DNA of 64,000 nucleotides from Sphingobacterium sp. ML3W. GTDB lineage: Bacteria; Bacteroidota; Bacteroidia; Sphingobacteriales; Sphingobacteriaceae. Each line of letters begins with the position of its first letter. Position 1 is the stretch's first letter. The translations under genes and the position numbers were made by a program. The notes below the pieces were generated by a model. That model was given only the letters and a program-made list of their open reading frames with translations, was not told the DNA's origin and searched no databases. This document shows positions 9,308-19,280 of this stretch, piece by piece. The DNA is taken from assembly GCF_029542085.1 (NCBI RefSeq), contig NZ_CP107036.1, forward strand, positions 2,976,001 through 3,040,000, given 5' to 3'.

Positions 9308-10792
9308 TTAGCCCTTTTTTGCGAACGTGATCATATTGGACAGTTCTCTCACCGCCTTATCAGCATCGGCACCAAAACCTGAAGTACTGAAACGTATCTG
9401 CCCATGTGTATCAATAATAATTTTGGTAGGGATGCCATCTACCTTATATGCTGATGCGACAGCACTCGCATTTGTTTTCGGATCGCGCAAATCCATTAAT
9501 ACTTCAAATGAATATTCATTATCGGTTACATATTTTTTTGCATTAGTTGTTGGATCGCCGCTACCTTTTTCCCAGGTATGCAAAAATAAAAACTTGACAT
9601 TGGGATCATTTTTGTATTTATCTACCGCTTTTTGCATAGCGGGAAATGAGGCTTTACACGGCCCGCACCAAGTGGCCCAAAAATCAAGTACCACCACTTT
9701 TCCTTTCAGGTCACTAAGCTTCACAAGATTGCCGTCAACGTCTTTTAACTCAAAATCAGGTGCAGGTTTATTAATTGCCATTTTTGCGATTTCGGCCTGA
9801 AGCTTTTCTTCTTGGATAACCAGTAAATTACTTTCGTAGCCTTGATAACCCGAATCAGAGCCATTTACAGCGATATAAGCAGTTTTAAGTTGCTCCATCA
9901 TCGCCTGATTGGCGTGATCTTCTTTAACCGCATTCTCTAGATAGGGCAACGCTTCTTTAAACCTCTTGGTCTTGATCAGCGTCTGTACATAGGCTCCCTC
10001 CAGATATTTTAACGAACGGGGATCAGCTGTCTTATCTTCTTGGAGCGCCAAATATGCCTTTTGCCCTTCCTGATATCCTTTTTCCGCATCCTTACCGTTA
10101 GACAAAGCTGTAACATAATTAGTCAGAACAGCAAAATAGTTATTTTGGGCACGTGACAAAAGATTAGGATCAGGACTTGAGCTTGCTTTCATTTCCGCCA
10201 AAGATGCCTTTGCAGCATCTACGCCATACTTTAAATAGCCTGCTGCCAGCTCAGGGTTGGCCTTAACCATGGATCCGGCCATCATGGCATAAATAGCATC
10301 TTTCGCAATGGGATTTCCTTTTCCATCTGTAGCTCCCTTTCCATAGATATCTGCATAGAAACGCATCTTGGCATCATCGCCCCTAGCGGCGAAATCCTGA
10401 CTCAGCGAATAGGTCAGAAAACCAAAGTTTTCATCGGGATATTCTTTATAAAGCGCCACAAAACTCTTGTCTCTACCGTCAAGATCGGAAATCTCACCTA
10501 TCTCCTGTATTTTTTGCTGTAGGGCAAGTCGTCCTTTTGGAAACTTCTTGAGAATTTCATTTTGAAGATTGTCGGCTTGTTCCGCCATACCTTTGGATGA
10601 ATAATAACTATAGGCTACAAGATAATTTTCCTCGACTGTTCCCTGTTGCAGCTCTTTTAATTTTGCAGTCAAAGCTGTCGGATCCGTAATTGTATTTAAC
10701 TCTGACAACCTTTGTCTGATAGTATTAGCTTGTTGTGCTTTTGCAGTAAACAGCAAGAATGCTGAAAATGCTGTTAATATGATTTTTTTCAT
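9308..10792 (-). CDS. TlpA-family thioredoxin with long helical N-terminal region
   Basis: This is a periplasmic thiol oxidoreductase of 494 residues. A signal peptide (cleavage near AKAQQ) is followed by about 320 residues of helical, TPR-like sequence (for example RFKEALPYLENAVKED). A C-terminal thioredoxin domain begins with INKPAPDFELKDVDG, carries FWATWCGPC (CxxC at 376-379) and the cis-Pro loop DGIPTKIIID. It belongs to SusCD locus 2, after the PKD-like lipoprotein. The helical part probably binds a partner. Disulfide exchange on imported or surface proteins is inference. Confidence 0.88.
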   Translation of the reverse strand: MKKIILTAFSAFLLFTAKAQQANTIRQRLSELNTITDPTALTAKLKELQQGTVEENYLVAYSYYSSKGMAEQADNLQNEILKKFPKGRLALQQKIQEIGEISDLDGRDKSFVALYKEYPDENFGFLTYSLSQDFAARGDDAKMRFYADIYGKGATDGKGNPIAKDAIYAMMAGSMVKANPELAAGYLKYGVDAAKASLAEMKASSSPDPNLLSRAQNNYFAVLTNYVTALSNGKDAEKGYQEGQKAYLALQEDKTADPRSLKYLEGAYVQTLIKTKRFKEALPYLENAVKEDHANQAMMEQLKTAYIAVNGSDSGYQGYESNLLVIQEEKLQAEIAKMAINKPAPDFELKDVDGNLVKLSDLKGKVVVLDFWATWCGPCKASFPAMQKAVDKYKNDPNVKFLFLHTWEKGSGDPTTNAKKYVTDNEYSFEVLMDLRDPKTNASAVASAYKVDGIPTKIIIDTHGQIRFSTSGFGADADKAVRELSNMITFAKKG

Positions 10793-10880
10793 TTTTATAT
10801 TTATATTGTATTGTTACTTATTTGCCTGGTCCACCGTCAACTTTATTTCATCAACGGTTTATTCTTACTTCTTTTTCCTA

Positions 10881-12320
10881 CTAAGAAGCTTTACGATAGC
10901 TAATGTTTGTAATCTGCCCAAAGCCAGTATATACTATTTCTTTTCTACTGCTGTCGATATCACCAAACTCATTCAGAAAAATACAGTGTACCTCACCAGA
11001 TGTTCCTTTGTTGACCGCAATCACAAGTTGCCGGTTTGCATCTGGACCTGACTTTAGCATTTTAAGATCGACGATTTCAGCCCCAGCTGCCAATCTGTAT
11101 AATTCGGTCACGATTCCATTGGCTGCGGAAACCTTAAAAATTTTGCTCTTCGAAGAATAATATCCTCTTTCAACATCCGAAGCTGCAGCAAATCCTGTGA
11201 ACTGATCGAGTTCCTGGGCTCCGCTTAATTGCGTATAATATCCTCCCAAAATACTTGAGGTTGATCTCAGTCGGAAGGCATAAATATAGGCTTGACCACC
11301 ATCTTCCATTAGGCTTAGATAATTGTTGCTGAGCGTCAGGTCACTCCCCAGCATGGTCTTCTGAATATTATTGATATTATATTGCCCGTTGCTTGTCAAA
11401 CGAGAAGGGATCGTAAGCTCACGCCCTTGATAGGTAGCCGACATAAAACGCTTGTGTTTGTTGTCATAGAAATATGTCGTAAAGGACGCATCCGGAAATA
11501 CAAAAGGGAACATCGAATAATCACCTTCAAAACGATCAGAGAATTTTCCAAAATCTGTATTTGAACCAAAATCGGTACCATTGGCAGCATAAACATCGCC
11601 GTCGTGGATTAGATACTGATCAATATTATAGGCATTGGCACCATAAGCCGGAATTTTGGAGAAGCTCTTACTATTATAGAAGTACTCGTTTAGGTCCATT
11701 GTCTGCAACATTGTTTCGGCGTCGAAAACGCGTAGGCCATTCTCCGTAAAATAAAATAGCTGCTTAAAACTTCCAAAAAATGCTGTCGGTACAACAGCTG
11801 ATACCGCAGCGACAAGTTTTTCGGGATAGGCAGTCCCATTGATATCTGCTATCGGGTTGTAGAATACTTGTTGGTCAGCAGTTCTAATAAATGACATTTG
11901 CCCTTTTCCATTTAGATTGTTGCCCACTAACCAGCCTTCGGGAAAAGCACCTGTCACTTTTAAAGAATAAAGTTGACTAATTGCTTTAATATCGGTAGTA
12001 GGGTCGGTAGCCAGAAATTGAATGGTATAATCATCTACGGCTAATTCGACTTTGATATCCAGATCCTTCGTTGTGGCCAAAATCTGATAGGATTCGCCCA
12101 CATACAATCGCCATTGATAGGTATACTGCTTATTGGGGTTTGCCCCTTTTAATTGAGGCCGAATGACCAGATTTTGCAACTGGGCAAGTACGATGGCCGT
12201 GTCTTGAGGAGACGCAACTGAGATTTCCTCGATATCATTATAAGGCTGGAATTTTTCTTCTTTGCAGCTCCAAAAATTAAGTGCCACAAAAAATACCAGC
12301 ATAAAACTTATACTTTTCAT
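10881..12320 (-). CDS. PKD-like family lipoprotein of a SusCD locus
   Basis: I place the start at ATG 12320; the longer frame begins with TTG. The 479-residue product has a lipoprotein signal (FVALNFWSC, then KEEK). An N-terminal Ig/PKD-like segment includes YTYQWRLYVGE and DYTIQFLATDPTTD, and a long, probably beta-rich C-terminal part follows. Proteins of this size and order, next to a DUF4843 lipoprotein and a TlpA protein, recur in SusCD loci of Bacteroidota and are annotated as PKD-like. It starts 10 nt after the DUF4843 stop, so co-transcription is near certain. Its likely role is a surface substrate-binding accessory; the ligand is unknown. Confidence 0.75.
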   Translation of the reverse strand: MKSISFMLVFFVALNFWSCKEEKFQPYNDIEEISVASPQDTAIVLAQLQNLVIRPQLKGANPNKQYTYQWRLYVGESYQILATTKDLDIKVELAVDDYTIQFLATDPTTDIKAISQLYSLKVTGAFPEGWLVGNNLNGKGQMSFIRTADQQVFYNPIADINGTAYPEKLVAAVSAVVPTAFFGSFKQLFYFTENGLRVFDAETMLQTMDLNEYFYNSKSFSKIPAYGANAYNIDQYLIHDGDVYAANGTDFGSNTDFGKFSDRFEGDYSMFPFVFPDASFTTYFYDNKHKRFMSATYQGRELTIPSRLTSNGQYNINNIQKTMLGSDLTLSNNYLSLMEDGGQAYIYAFRLRSTSSILGGYYTQLSGAQELDQFTGFAAASDVERGYYSSKSKIFKVSAANGIVTELYRLAAGAEIVDLKMLKSGPDANRQLVIAVNKGTSGEVHCIFLNEFGDIDSSRKEIVYTGFGQITNISYRKAS

Positions 12321-12330
12321 TTGATCCAAT

Positions 12331-13035
12331 TTAAAAAATCACTTGTTTACCATTTTCATCCAACAATGGGCCGTTTGCAGCCTCATATGTTTTCTGTGCA
12401 GCTCTGAGCCTCAACCGCATATTGAGTATTTCGCCAGTGGATAAATCTCCAAAAACAGTATCCTCACCATATACTGTAAACATAAACTGCAACTTGGTGA
12501 CGCTAAATTCTCCCACTGCCCATTCGATGTCATCCCAATACGTAGGCTTTGATAGGTAATCATTAAACTTTATTTTGTACCTCGCGATGCTAAAGGTCTT
12601 TTTGATCTCTTGCCCTATTGCGCCTTTTTCAAATATATCGGATGCTTTCACAGCGACATTTAAAAGCATGGTTTTCTCTTTTAACTTGGCACTGCGCGAT
12701 AATATGACGGGATACAGTGTCCGAACGGAATCCGCTGGAAGAATAATCTCGGGTAGAATATAGTCTGCTCCTTCAACGGCTGTACTTCCTGAATCTGCTG
12801 CAAGCTGAAACTTCCGGTCTGTTTTCGCTGGAGCCCCCTGCACCCGGATTTTCAAAAATATCGTATCGCGCATCACCGAAGGAAGCCGTGAAGCAAAAGA
12901 ATAGCTGGTGCTATCTGCTTCATACTGCCCGACATAAATACTAAGCGCATCTTTGCCTTCAAAAAACATAATCTCATCCTTCTTGCAACTGAAACATACC
13001 AGAATGAGTATTAGCGCTAACATTAAACTTCTCAT
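12331..13035 (-). CDS. DUF4843-type lipoprotein
   Basis: This 234-residue lipoprotein (LVCFSC, then KKDE) resembles the DUF4843 family. The visible cues are the opening FFEGKDALSIYV, a central beta-sandwich-like stretch (LKIRVQGAPAKTDRKFQL, EGADYILPEIILPADS) and the end segment YWDDIEWAVGEFSVTKLQFM. It is the third gene after SusC in locus 2, between SusD and the PKD-like gene. The family has no known enzyme activity; a surface-exposed accessory of the SusCD complex is the working inference. Confidence 0.75.
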   Translation of the reverse strand: MRSLMLALILILVCFSCKKDEIMFFEGKDALSIYVGQYEADSTSYSFASRLPSVMRDTIFLKIRVQGAPAKTDRKFQLAADSGSTAVEGADYILPEIILPADSVRTLYPVILSRSAKLKEKTMLLNVAVKASDIFEKGAIGQEIKKTFSIARYKIKFNDYLSKPTYWDDIEWAVGEFSVTKLQFMFTVYGEDTVFGDLSTGEILNMRLRLRAAQKTYEAANGPLLDENGKQVIF

Positions 13036-13083
13036 AATTATTATTTGATCGTTAGATTTCTAGTGATAATATACATGACCGTA

Positions 13084-14508
13084 TTAATAATTTGGGTTAA
13101 ACTCAAGTTCATCCTTAGGAATTGGAAGTAAATAGTTTTTTGTACTAAAGCTTGTCATTCCAGCAGGCTTAAAAGGTATATCTGTAAAATTACGCCGCTT
13201 GTAGTAGTAGAATAACTGGCCTTCGGCATACATTTCCTTTTGATATTCCTTTGTGATCTCATTTTGGATAAAAGTACGGTCAAGATTTTCTGCTGTTAAG
13301 GGCAGTGCTGTCACGGTACGGGCCAAACGAACCTGATTGAGTTGACCTAAAGCCTCGTCTGCCGAGCTGGCCGTCTCAGCGATAATATACCGCATTTCAC
13401 TGCAGCGTATTACGGGAAGCATATGGTCTAGCCGCAGGCTGTCAATGGAGGTGGATGAGGTCTGCCAGAATTTGGATGGAAATTTAAATCCTTGGCTATC
13501 CTCAAAAAGATTGAGCCATCTGATATCACTTTCGCCAACTGTCGACACTTCGTACAAGGTTTTAAAGTCTGCTTCAGGTCTGCTCAGACGGTCTGAGAAA
13601 CTGCCATAAAAAGTAAAATATTGGTCGTATGCCCAGGTCTGAATATTCCTGTTTCGAACGGCAAAAATCAGCTCGCTTTTAAAGAGACGATCTTTTGTGC
13701 CAGCAGCAGCACTAACGCCGGATTTGTCAACGAAAGGAAACAGACCGGAATCTACAATTTCCTTCGCAGTAGAATAGGCTCGGGCTTGATCTCCACGATA
13801 TAGATATATTCTTGCTAATATGCCTTTTGCTGCATAATAATTGAACTTATATCTTCTTTCTGTCGATCCGGTTAGAATAGGGTCCACCTTTTTTAATAGA
13901 TCAGCAGACTGTAATAGATCTTGTAGTGCCAGTTCTGTGACCTCTGTCACTGTAGCGGGCACTTGTGAATATTGGTCAATGGCCACCCGGTAAGGGATTG
14001 CCTTGGCTTGAGGTGAGACAATGAAGGACGGTGCAAACATCCGCAATAGTTCAAAATGCAAAAAACCTCGCAGACCCAATGCTTCACCTTTAATCTCATT
14101 GTAGGCTTCGTCGGTCAGAACGCTTCTGTTTTGCTCGCAGAATTTTAGAATATTATTTAAACCGGCAATCCCGTTGTACGCTTTAGACCATACCTGTCCT
14201 GTATAGTCAATTACTTCAGCGGATTCATAATCATAGTTCCGACTTTTGACAAAAAGCCCATTTGAACCTGATGTATTATAATTCTGAGCTAATGCGGAGA
14301 CAAATCCCATAGATAGATTGTCGCCATACAAATTGCGGCTTGCAAGGGTTGAATAAACACCGTTTAGTGTCTGACGAAATCCAATTTCTGAAGCAAACAT
14401 CTCCTCTTCGGCTACACTAGATTTTGGTGCGATATCGAGGTATTTTTTACAGCTCTGCAACGATAAACTTATTGCGAGGAATAGTATATAGTTATGTATT
14501 GATTTCAT
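13084..14508 (-). CDS. SusD/RagB-family outer-membrane lipoprotein
   Basis: This is the SusD partner of the SusC that ends 11 nt upstream. It has 474 residues and a lipoprotein signal (ISLSLQSC, Cys 20, then KKYLDIAPKSS, a typical SusD opening). Helical TPR-like pieces are visible (IKGEALGLRGFLHFELLRMF), and the C-terminus carries the usual late motifs (EITKEYQKEMYAEGQLFYYYKR and the terminal KDELEFNPNY). Length is normal. It presumably caps the barrel and binds the nutrient at the cell surface. The substrate is not predictable here. Confidence 0.93.
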   Translation of the reverse strand: MKSIHNYILFLAISLSLQSCKKYLDIAPKSSVAEEEMFASEIGFRQTLNGVYSTLASRNLYGDNLSMGFVSALAQNYNTSGSNGLFVKSRNYDYESAEVIDYTGQVWSKAYNGIAGLNNILKFCEQNRSVLTDEAYNEIKGEALGLRGFLHFELLRMFAPSFIVSPQAKAIPYRVAIDQYSQVPATVTEVTELALQDLLQSADLLKKVDPILTGSTERRYKFNYYAAKGILARIYLYRGDQARAYSTAKEIVDSGLFPFVDKSGVSAAAGTKDRLFKSELIFAVRNRNIQTWAYDQYFTFYGSFSDRLSRPEADFKTLYEVSTVGESDIRWLNLFEDSQGFKFPSKFWQTSSTSIDSLRLDHMLPVIRCSEMRYIIAETASSADEALGQLNQVRLARTVTALPLTAENLDRTFIQNEITKEYQKEMYAEGQLFYYYKRRNFTDIPFKPAGMTSFSTKNYLLPIPKDELEFNPNY

Positions 14509-14519
14509 GGTTTTTCAGT

Positions 14520-17500
14520 TTAAATTCCTACGCGTAATGAAAGGGCAAATGTGCGCGCAAATGGATTTGCAGTACCTCGTTCTACTTCTATTGAACTCCA
14601 TCGAAACAGGTCATTCGTAAGTCCTGTAATCTGTAAACTCCGCAGGCCAATACGTTTGATCCATGCCTTTTGGTAAAAATTGTATCCAAAAGAAAGCGTA
14701 CTTAACGTTAGGACATTGTTATCCTGCACAAATCGGGATGTCAACCTGGTAGCAGGATTACCCACGCCAATGGCCGTAAATTGACTCCTGCTCCCCGGCC
14801 CTGTCCAACCGAGATCATAGGCTCTTCGATCCACATTTTCGGTAGGATCCACCGATTCCACACGGTCAATCAACGTTTGATTGTAAAGTTGTCCACCGTA
14901 TTGGTAATTAAACACGACTCCCACTTCAAAGCCTTTATAGTTTAAATTCGTACCGAAATTGCCATTCCATTTGGGAATACTGACCCCGTAGGCTACTTTA
15001 TCAGCAGCATTCCACTCGTAGGTACGCTGGCCATCTTTTGTAAGAAATATTTCTGATCCTGTAGCCGGATCTACACCGAGCGATTTCACTACAAATATGG
15101 CATCCATAGACTGCCCCTCCTGAAGCAAAATATTGGGCACAGTTTGATTTTCGTTATTTTCATTCAAGCGGTCGTTGGAGGATTTAAGTCTGTTTGACAA
15201 TTCTTTGAGCGTATTTTTGTTCGTAAATCCGTTGAGGTAAATGGACCACAGGGTTCCAGTTTCCTTTTTCTCGATAATCTTATATCGCGCTGAAAATTCG
15301 AATCCATTGTTTTCAACTTTGCCTAAGTTTTCTGAAAAGCTGCTAAATCCGGTCGAAGGTGCTAATGTTAGACTGGTCAAGGAGTTTTCAGTGATATCCT
15401 TGTATAAATCGAAACGCAAGTCAAGTTTTTGTTTAAATAAGATCGCATCGATTCCCACGTTTAATTTCTTAACATTCTGCCAGCTTAGATCGTGATTACC
15501 GAGGTTGCCTATTGTCGCCCCCAGATCATCGTAATATCCGCTTTCGACACCAAAATTATATCGGGTCTGAGCTGAATAAGCCGGAATATTCAAGGATCCG
15601 GTTGTACCGTAACTTCCTCTTAGCTTGAGCCTGTTGACCAGGTCATTTTTCTTGAAAAATGACTCATTATGGATATTCCAACCAAGGCCCGTGGACCAAA
15701 ATGTACCAAAGCGCTTATCGGTACCATATTGTGATGATCCATCACGCTTTACCGATACATCGGCCAAAAACCTGTTATCGTAAGAATAGTTGGCATTGTA
15801 AAGATAACCTACACGCCTGATTGTACTCTCATCGCCAGTAGGCTTCCCATTTAATTGGTATTGATTCGCAAACAACAAATTGTCGAGTCGGTCATAAGGA
15901 AATCCTTCAGCAACGATTTGCGTAAAATTATTGGTGGAGCTCGATAAATTTATAGATGCAGTAGATACCCATTGATGCTTGCCGCGCATAAATGTATAGT
16001 TCAGATTGGTCATGCTTTCATAAGAAGATAGTTCATCGTTGCGATCGGTATAGGAGCCCCTACGATTTTTATCAGCTATTTCTTCAAACCTACTGTCCTG
16101 GGCAGAATAAAATTGATCTGTACCACCTCTTTGTTTGGTAAAGCTCAAATTTGACTCGATATAGAAGTTGGGCCGGATTGAATATCTTACTTGAAAATTA
16201 TTTGTTATTCCCAACGAACTGGTCTGGTTGACCGAATGCAAAGTTGCGTCGTAAACAGGATTAGGTTTGATAAAATTCCTGCCTACATATCGAAAGTTTT
16301 CCAGGTAACGCTGTACTTCTCCTTTTTCGTCATAGGGAGTCCAATAAGGATTTAACGCCAAATAGTCACTAAAGTTACCATAAGGGGATTCGTTCGCTAT
16401 ATTCTGGTATACGCGAATGGAATTCCTGAATTGGAATTTATTCACTAAATAGGTGAGATCAAACTGCCCGGAATAGTTTTTTCTATCCTGCCCCTTCATG
16501 ACACCCTGTTGCAGATCTGCCGTCGCCAATACACCATATCTCAAGTATTGGTCACCACCTTGAAGACTTAAATTTGTCCGGTTATTAAATCCTACTTGAG
16601 TCGGTACTTTCTTCCAGTCTGTATCAATACCGCGCTGGACATTTTTCCACCGTTCGTTATAAATCTGCTCGTACCTTAGATAATCTTGATCAAATTTAGC
16701 CTCATATACTCCTGTACGCTTCTCGAAATCCAATTTTTCCCGTGCATTCAAATAATTGTAAACGGACAGATCCGGAATCGATAACCTGAAATCGTTATTT
16801 AGCGTCACTTGGATTTTACCTGGCTTAGGCGCAATCGTATTGACCACCATAACACCATTGGCGCCACGGGAACCATATATTGCTGTTGCTGAAGCATCTT
16901 TCAAAATCGTCACGCTTGCGATCATATTCATATCGAGGTCAACGATACGCTGAAGTGTTACTTCGAAACCATCCAGTATAAAAAGTGGTTGATTAGGGTT
17001 GGAAGAAAGCTCTCCATTTAAGTTGGGCAAAGAATTTTGACCACGAAGCTGTATTTCTGGTAATTGATTTATACTTCCGCCCGTAACATTATTTGGCATG
17101 ATACGAAAGGAGGGTTCGATGGCTGAAATACCAGCAAAAATATTATTTGTGGAGATTTTCTTGAGGTCTTCACCCGAAATTGTTCGTGATGCACCTGTAA
17201 AGCTCTCGGCACTCCGATTGAATATACCTGTGACCACAACTTCTTCAATGTCTTCGGTCTTTTCTTCCATCTCCACCTTATATTTAACAGAGGCAGTAAT
17301 GGGTATAATCAGCTTCTTGTATCCAATAAAATTGAATTCCAAGGTTTTGGCATATTCGGGAACATTTAAAGTAAAATTCCCTCTATTATCGGTTTTCGTC
17401 TGTATATTCTTCTCGCCTACTGTTACCGTTACCCCCGGCATAGGCTGTTTAGAAGCGGTATTAAGCACCTGCCCCTGAAGTATTATATTTTCAGCTTTCT

Positions 17501-17822
17501 CCTCATCAATCAGTACAATCGTCTGATTTTTAAAAATATAGATAACCCCGGTATTCGAATTAAAGTATTGACTTAATACTTTAAGGATGTTTTCATTGGT
17601 AAAATTTGGGCTTACCTTTTTACCAAAATCCAATTTGGAAGATGTAAAAACAAAGTCGTATCCCGTCTGCCTTCTGATCTCCGACAAAAATTCATTCAGT
17701 GTAATGTTCTTTTTGTTGATCGTCACCGTTTGGGTCTGCGCATCTGCACTGTGAAGACATATACTGGCGTATATAGATGTGCAAACCGCAATTTTCAGCA
17801 ATTTTTTGTTAAAATTCCCCAT
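14520..17822 (-). CDS. SusC/RagA TonB-dependent transporter with STN domain
   Basis: This outer-membrane importer has 1100 residues. A signal peptide (cleavage near ADAQ) leads into an STN domain (about 30-108; NEFLSEIRRQTGYDFVFTSS). A regulatory carboxypeptidase-like domain follows (LQGQVLNTASKQPMPGVTVT), then the plug (IEEVVVTGIFNRSAESFTGA, LFILDGFEV and the SusC signature ATAIYGSRGANGV), and the barrel. The FecR gene lies 106 bp upstream on the same strand, matching the STN domain. It is shorter than the SusC of locus 1 (1197 residues), and the two diverge strongly outside the plug, so they are not a recent duplication. Confidence 0.95.
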   Translation of the reverse strand: MGNFNKKLLKIAVCTSIYASICLHSADAQTQTVTINKKNITLNEFLSEIRRQTGYDFVFTSSKLDFGKKVSPNFTNENILKVLSQYFNSNTGVIYIFKNQTIVLIDEEKAENIILQGQVLNTASKQPMPGVTVTVGEKNIQTKTDNRGNFTLNVPEYAKTLEFNFIGYKKLIIPITASVKYKVEMEEKTEDIEEVVVTGIFNRSAESFTGASRTISGEDLKKISTNNIFAGISAIEPSFRIMPNNVTGGSINQLPEIQLRGQNSLPNLNGELSSNPNQPLFILDGFEVTLQRIVDLDMNMIASVTILKDASATAIYGSRGANGVMVVNTIAPKPGKIQVTLNNDFRLSIPDLSVYNYLNAREKLDFEKRTGVYEAKFDQDYLRYEQIYNERWKNVQRGIDTDWKKVPTQVGFNNRTNLSLQGGDQYLRYGVLATADLQQGVMKGQDRKNYSGQFDLTYLVNKFQFRNSIRVYQNIANESPYGNFSDYLALNPYWTPYDEKGEVQRYLENFRYVGRNFIKPNPVYDATLHSVNQTSSLGITNNFQVRYSIRPNFYIESNLSFTKQRGGTDQFYSAQDSRFEEIADKNRRGSYTDRNDELSSYESMTNLNYTFMRGKHQWVSTASINLSSSTNNFTQIVAEGFPYDRLDNLLFANQYQLNGKPTGDESTIRRVGYLYNANYSYDNRFLADVSVKRDGSSQYGTDKRFGTFWSTGLGWNIHNESFFKKNDLVNRLKLRGSYGTTGSLNIPAYSAQTRYNFGVESGYYDDLGATIGNLGNHDLSWQNVKKLNVGIDAILFKQKLDLRFDLYKDITENSLTSLTLAPSTGFSSFSENLGKVENNGFEFSARYKIIEKKETGTLWSIYLNGFTNKNTLKELSNRLKSSNDRLNENNENQTVPNILLQEGQSMDAIFVVKSLGVDPATGSEIFLTKDGQRTYEWNAADKVAYGVSIPKWNGNFGTNLNYKGFEVGVVFNYQYGGQLYNQTLIDRVESVDPTENVDRRAYDLGWTGPGSRSQFTAIGVGNPATRLTSRFVQDNNVLTLSTLSFGYNFYQKAWIKRIGLRSLQITGLTNDLFRWSSIEVERGTANPFARTFALSLRVGI

Positions 17823-17928
17823 AAAAATGGTTGTATTAGTTTACCCGATCTGCTATACAGAATGGGGATCTAGGTTAGTAGTAAAATGATGGTTTTAGAT
17901 GTAAGTTAGTTTTTCATAAATAAAAATA

Positions 17929-19170
17929 TTAGCGCATGACAATGACCTCCTTTCCTTTTTGCTGGAATTTGATGTGATTTGCTTTTTCTAGAATTTCGAG
18001 CACTTCCTTCAGTTTTTTCGTTCTTGAAATTTGCCCCCAAACACGTTCGCCCGGTATCTTACCTTGATAATTAATGTCTACATCATACCAACGGCTAATC
18101 TGTTGTAATACTTCTTGGATAGGTAGATCAGCAAAGTAAAAATAATTATTCTTCCAGGCGAGGCTTGATTCAAGATCAGCTGGCTGTTTGGTAAGTCCCG
18201 TATGATTTATAACGACAAGTTCATTTGGTTTCATCAGTGCCTCATGCCCCGTATTCACTGACCTTATCCGGACGCTACCTTCAATTAAAGTTGTTTTGAT
18301 CGCATCGGCGTCATTATAGGCGGAAATATTAAATTGGGTACCATAAACACTGATCTCCTGCTTCCGATTTCCGACATTTGTATTGACAAAAAATCGTCGT
18401 GTCTTATCTTTTGCCACTTCAAAATAACCTTCTCCTTCGAAAGTCACCCGTCTTTCATCCTTTCCGAATGTTGTCGGAAAACTCAATCTGGATTCTGCAT
18501 TTAAATGAACAACTGTACCATCGCCTAACATTATCCTATATGTACGTCCACGAGGTGTGGTAATCGTATTGATGTTATTAGCATAATTACGTTCTTGTTC
18601 AATACCGGGTTTCAACTGGATAAGTAAAGTACCGTCCGAAGTACGTTGTAGGTGTACGCCGTCCTTTTCGATTACTTTACCCGAATCTAAACTTTCGAGT
18701 GCCAGACGTGAGCCGTTACCCATTTGTAAGATCGTGTTTTTATTGGCCAACATATCGTCTCGAGATGCTTTTTCCTTACCTGACTGATTATTATCAATTT
18801 GTTCTTTCTTATTAACGACATTGAGATCTTTAAATAGCTGTTTTTGCGTGCCAAGCCATATGGTGGAAAACAGTATACCCAAGAAAATTGCTGCTGCTGC
18901 AGTCCATTTCAAATAGTTAAACCTTTTTATCGAAGGTATTTTAGTATCGACGGCATAAATGGCTTCGAGGATCTGATGCTGCCGTTGGGAAGGCATGTCG
19001 ATCAGCTCCTTTTGTTGAAAAAACAAATCTAACAGGACGGCATCCAAATTTTCCAGGACGTTTTTATCTGAAAGATAGCCATCAAGCTCATCTCTCTCAG
19101 CCTTTGACTCCTGCCCGCTCAGGCAAAGATCCAAAAGGTATCTCAATCTATTATCGTTGGATGGGGTCAT
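17929..19170 (-). CDS. FecR-family anti-sigma factor
   Basis: This 413-residue anti-sigma regulator belongs to locus 2. A cytoplasmic region (1-85) is followed by a membrane segment near AAAAIFLGILFSTIWLG. The periplasmic FecR domain shows NTITTPRGRTYRIMLGDGT, GEGYFEVAKD and YGTQFNISAY. The C-terminal domain contains SSLAWKNNYFYFADLPI, as in DUF4974. It lies between the sigma gene (110 bp upstream) and susC (106 bp downstream). It should inhibit or activate the neighbouring sigma factor in response to ligand occupancy of SusC. Confidence 0.93.
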   Translation of the reverse strand: MTPSNDNRLRYLLDLCLSGQESKAERDELDGYLSDKNVLENLDAVLLDLFFQQKELIDMPSQRQHQILEAIYAVDTKIPSIKRFNYLKWTAAAAIFLGILFSTIWLGTQKQLFKDLNVVNKKEQIDNNQSGKEKASRDDMLANKNTILQMGNGSRLALESLDSGKVIEKDGVHLQRTSDGTLLIQLKPGIEQERNYANNINTITTPRGRTYRIMLGDGTVVHLNAESRLSFPTTFGKDERRVTFEGEGYFEVAKDKTRRFFVNTNVGNRKQEISVYGTQFNISAYNDADAIKTTLIEGSVRIRSVNTGHEALMKPNELVVINHTGLTKQPADLESSLAWKNNYFYFADLPIQEVLQQISRWYDVDINYQGKIPGERVWGQISRTKKLKEVLEILEKANHIKFQQKGKEVIVMR

Positions 19171-19280
19171 AATTTTTCAAACTATGAGCAAAAGAATAAT
19201 CATCAATTGATGCTTCTTCTGCCAATCTAAGTAAAGGACGATCGATGAAATACTTTGGGGGTATTGGTGTTAAAAAAAAA

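Noticed and set aside
9327..9800. 157-codon plus-strand frame opposite the TlpA gene
   Set aside because: It is the antisense shadow of a clear thioredoxin gene; the sequence is rich in Ser, Thr and Ile with no domain.
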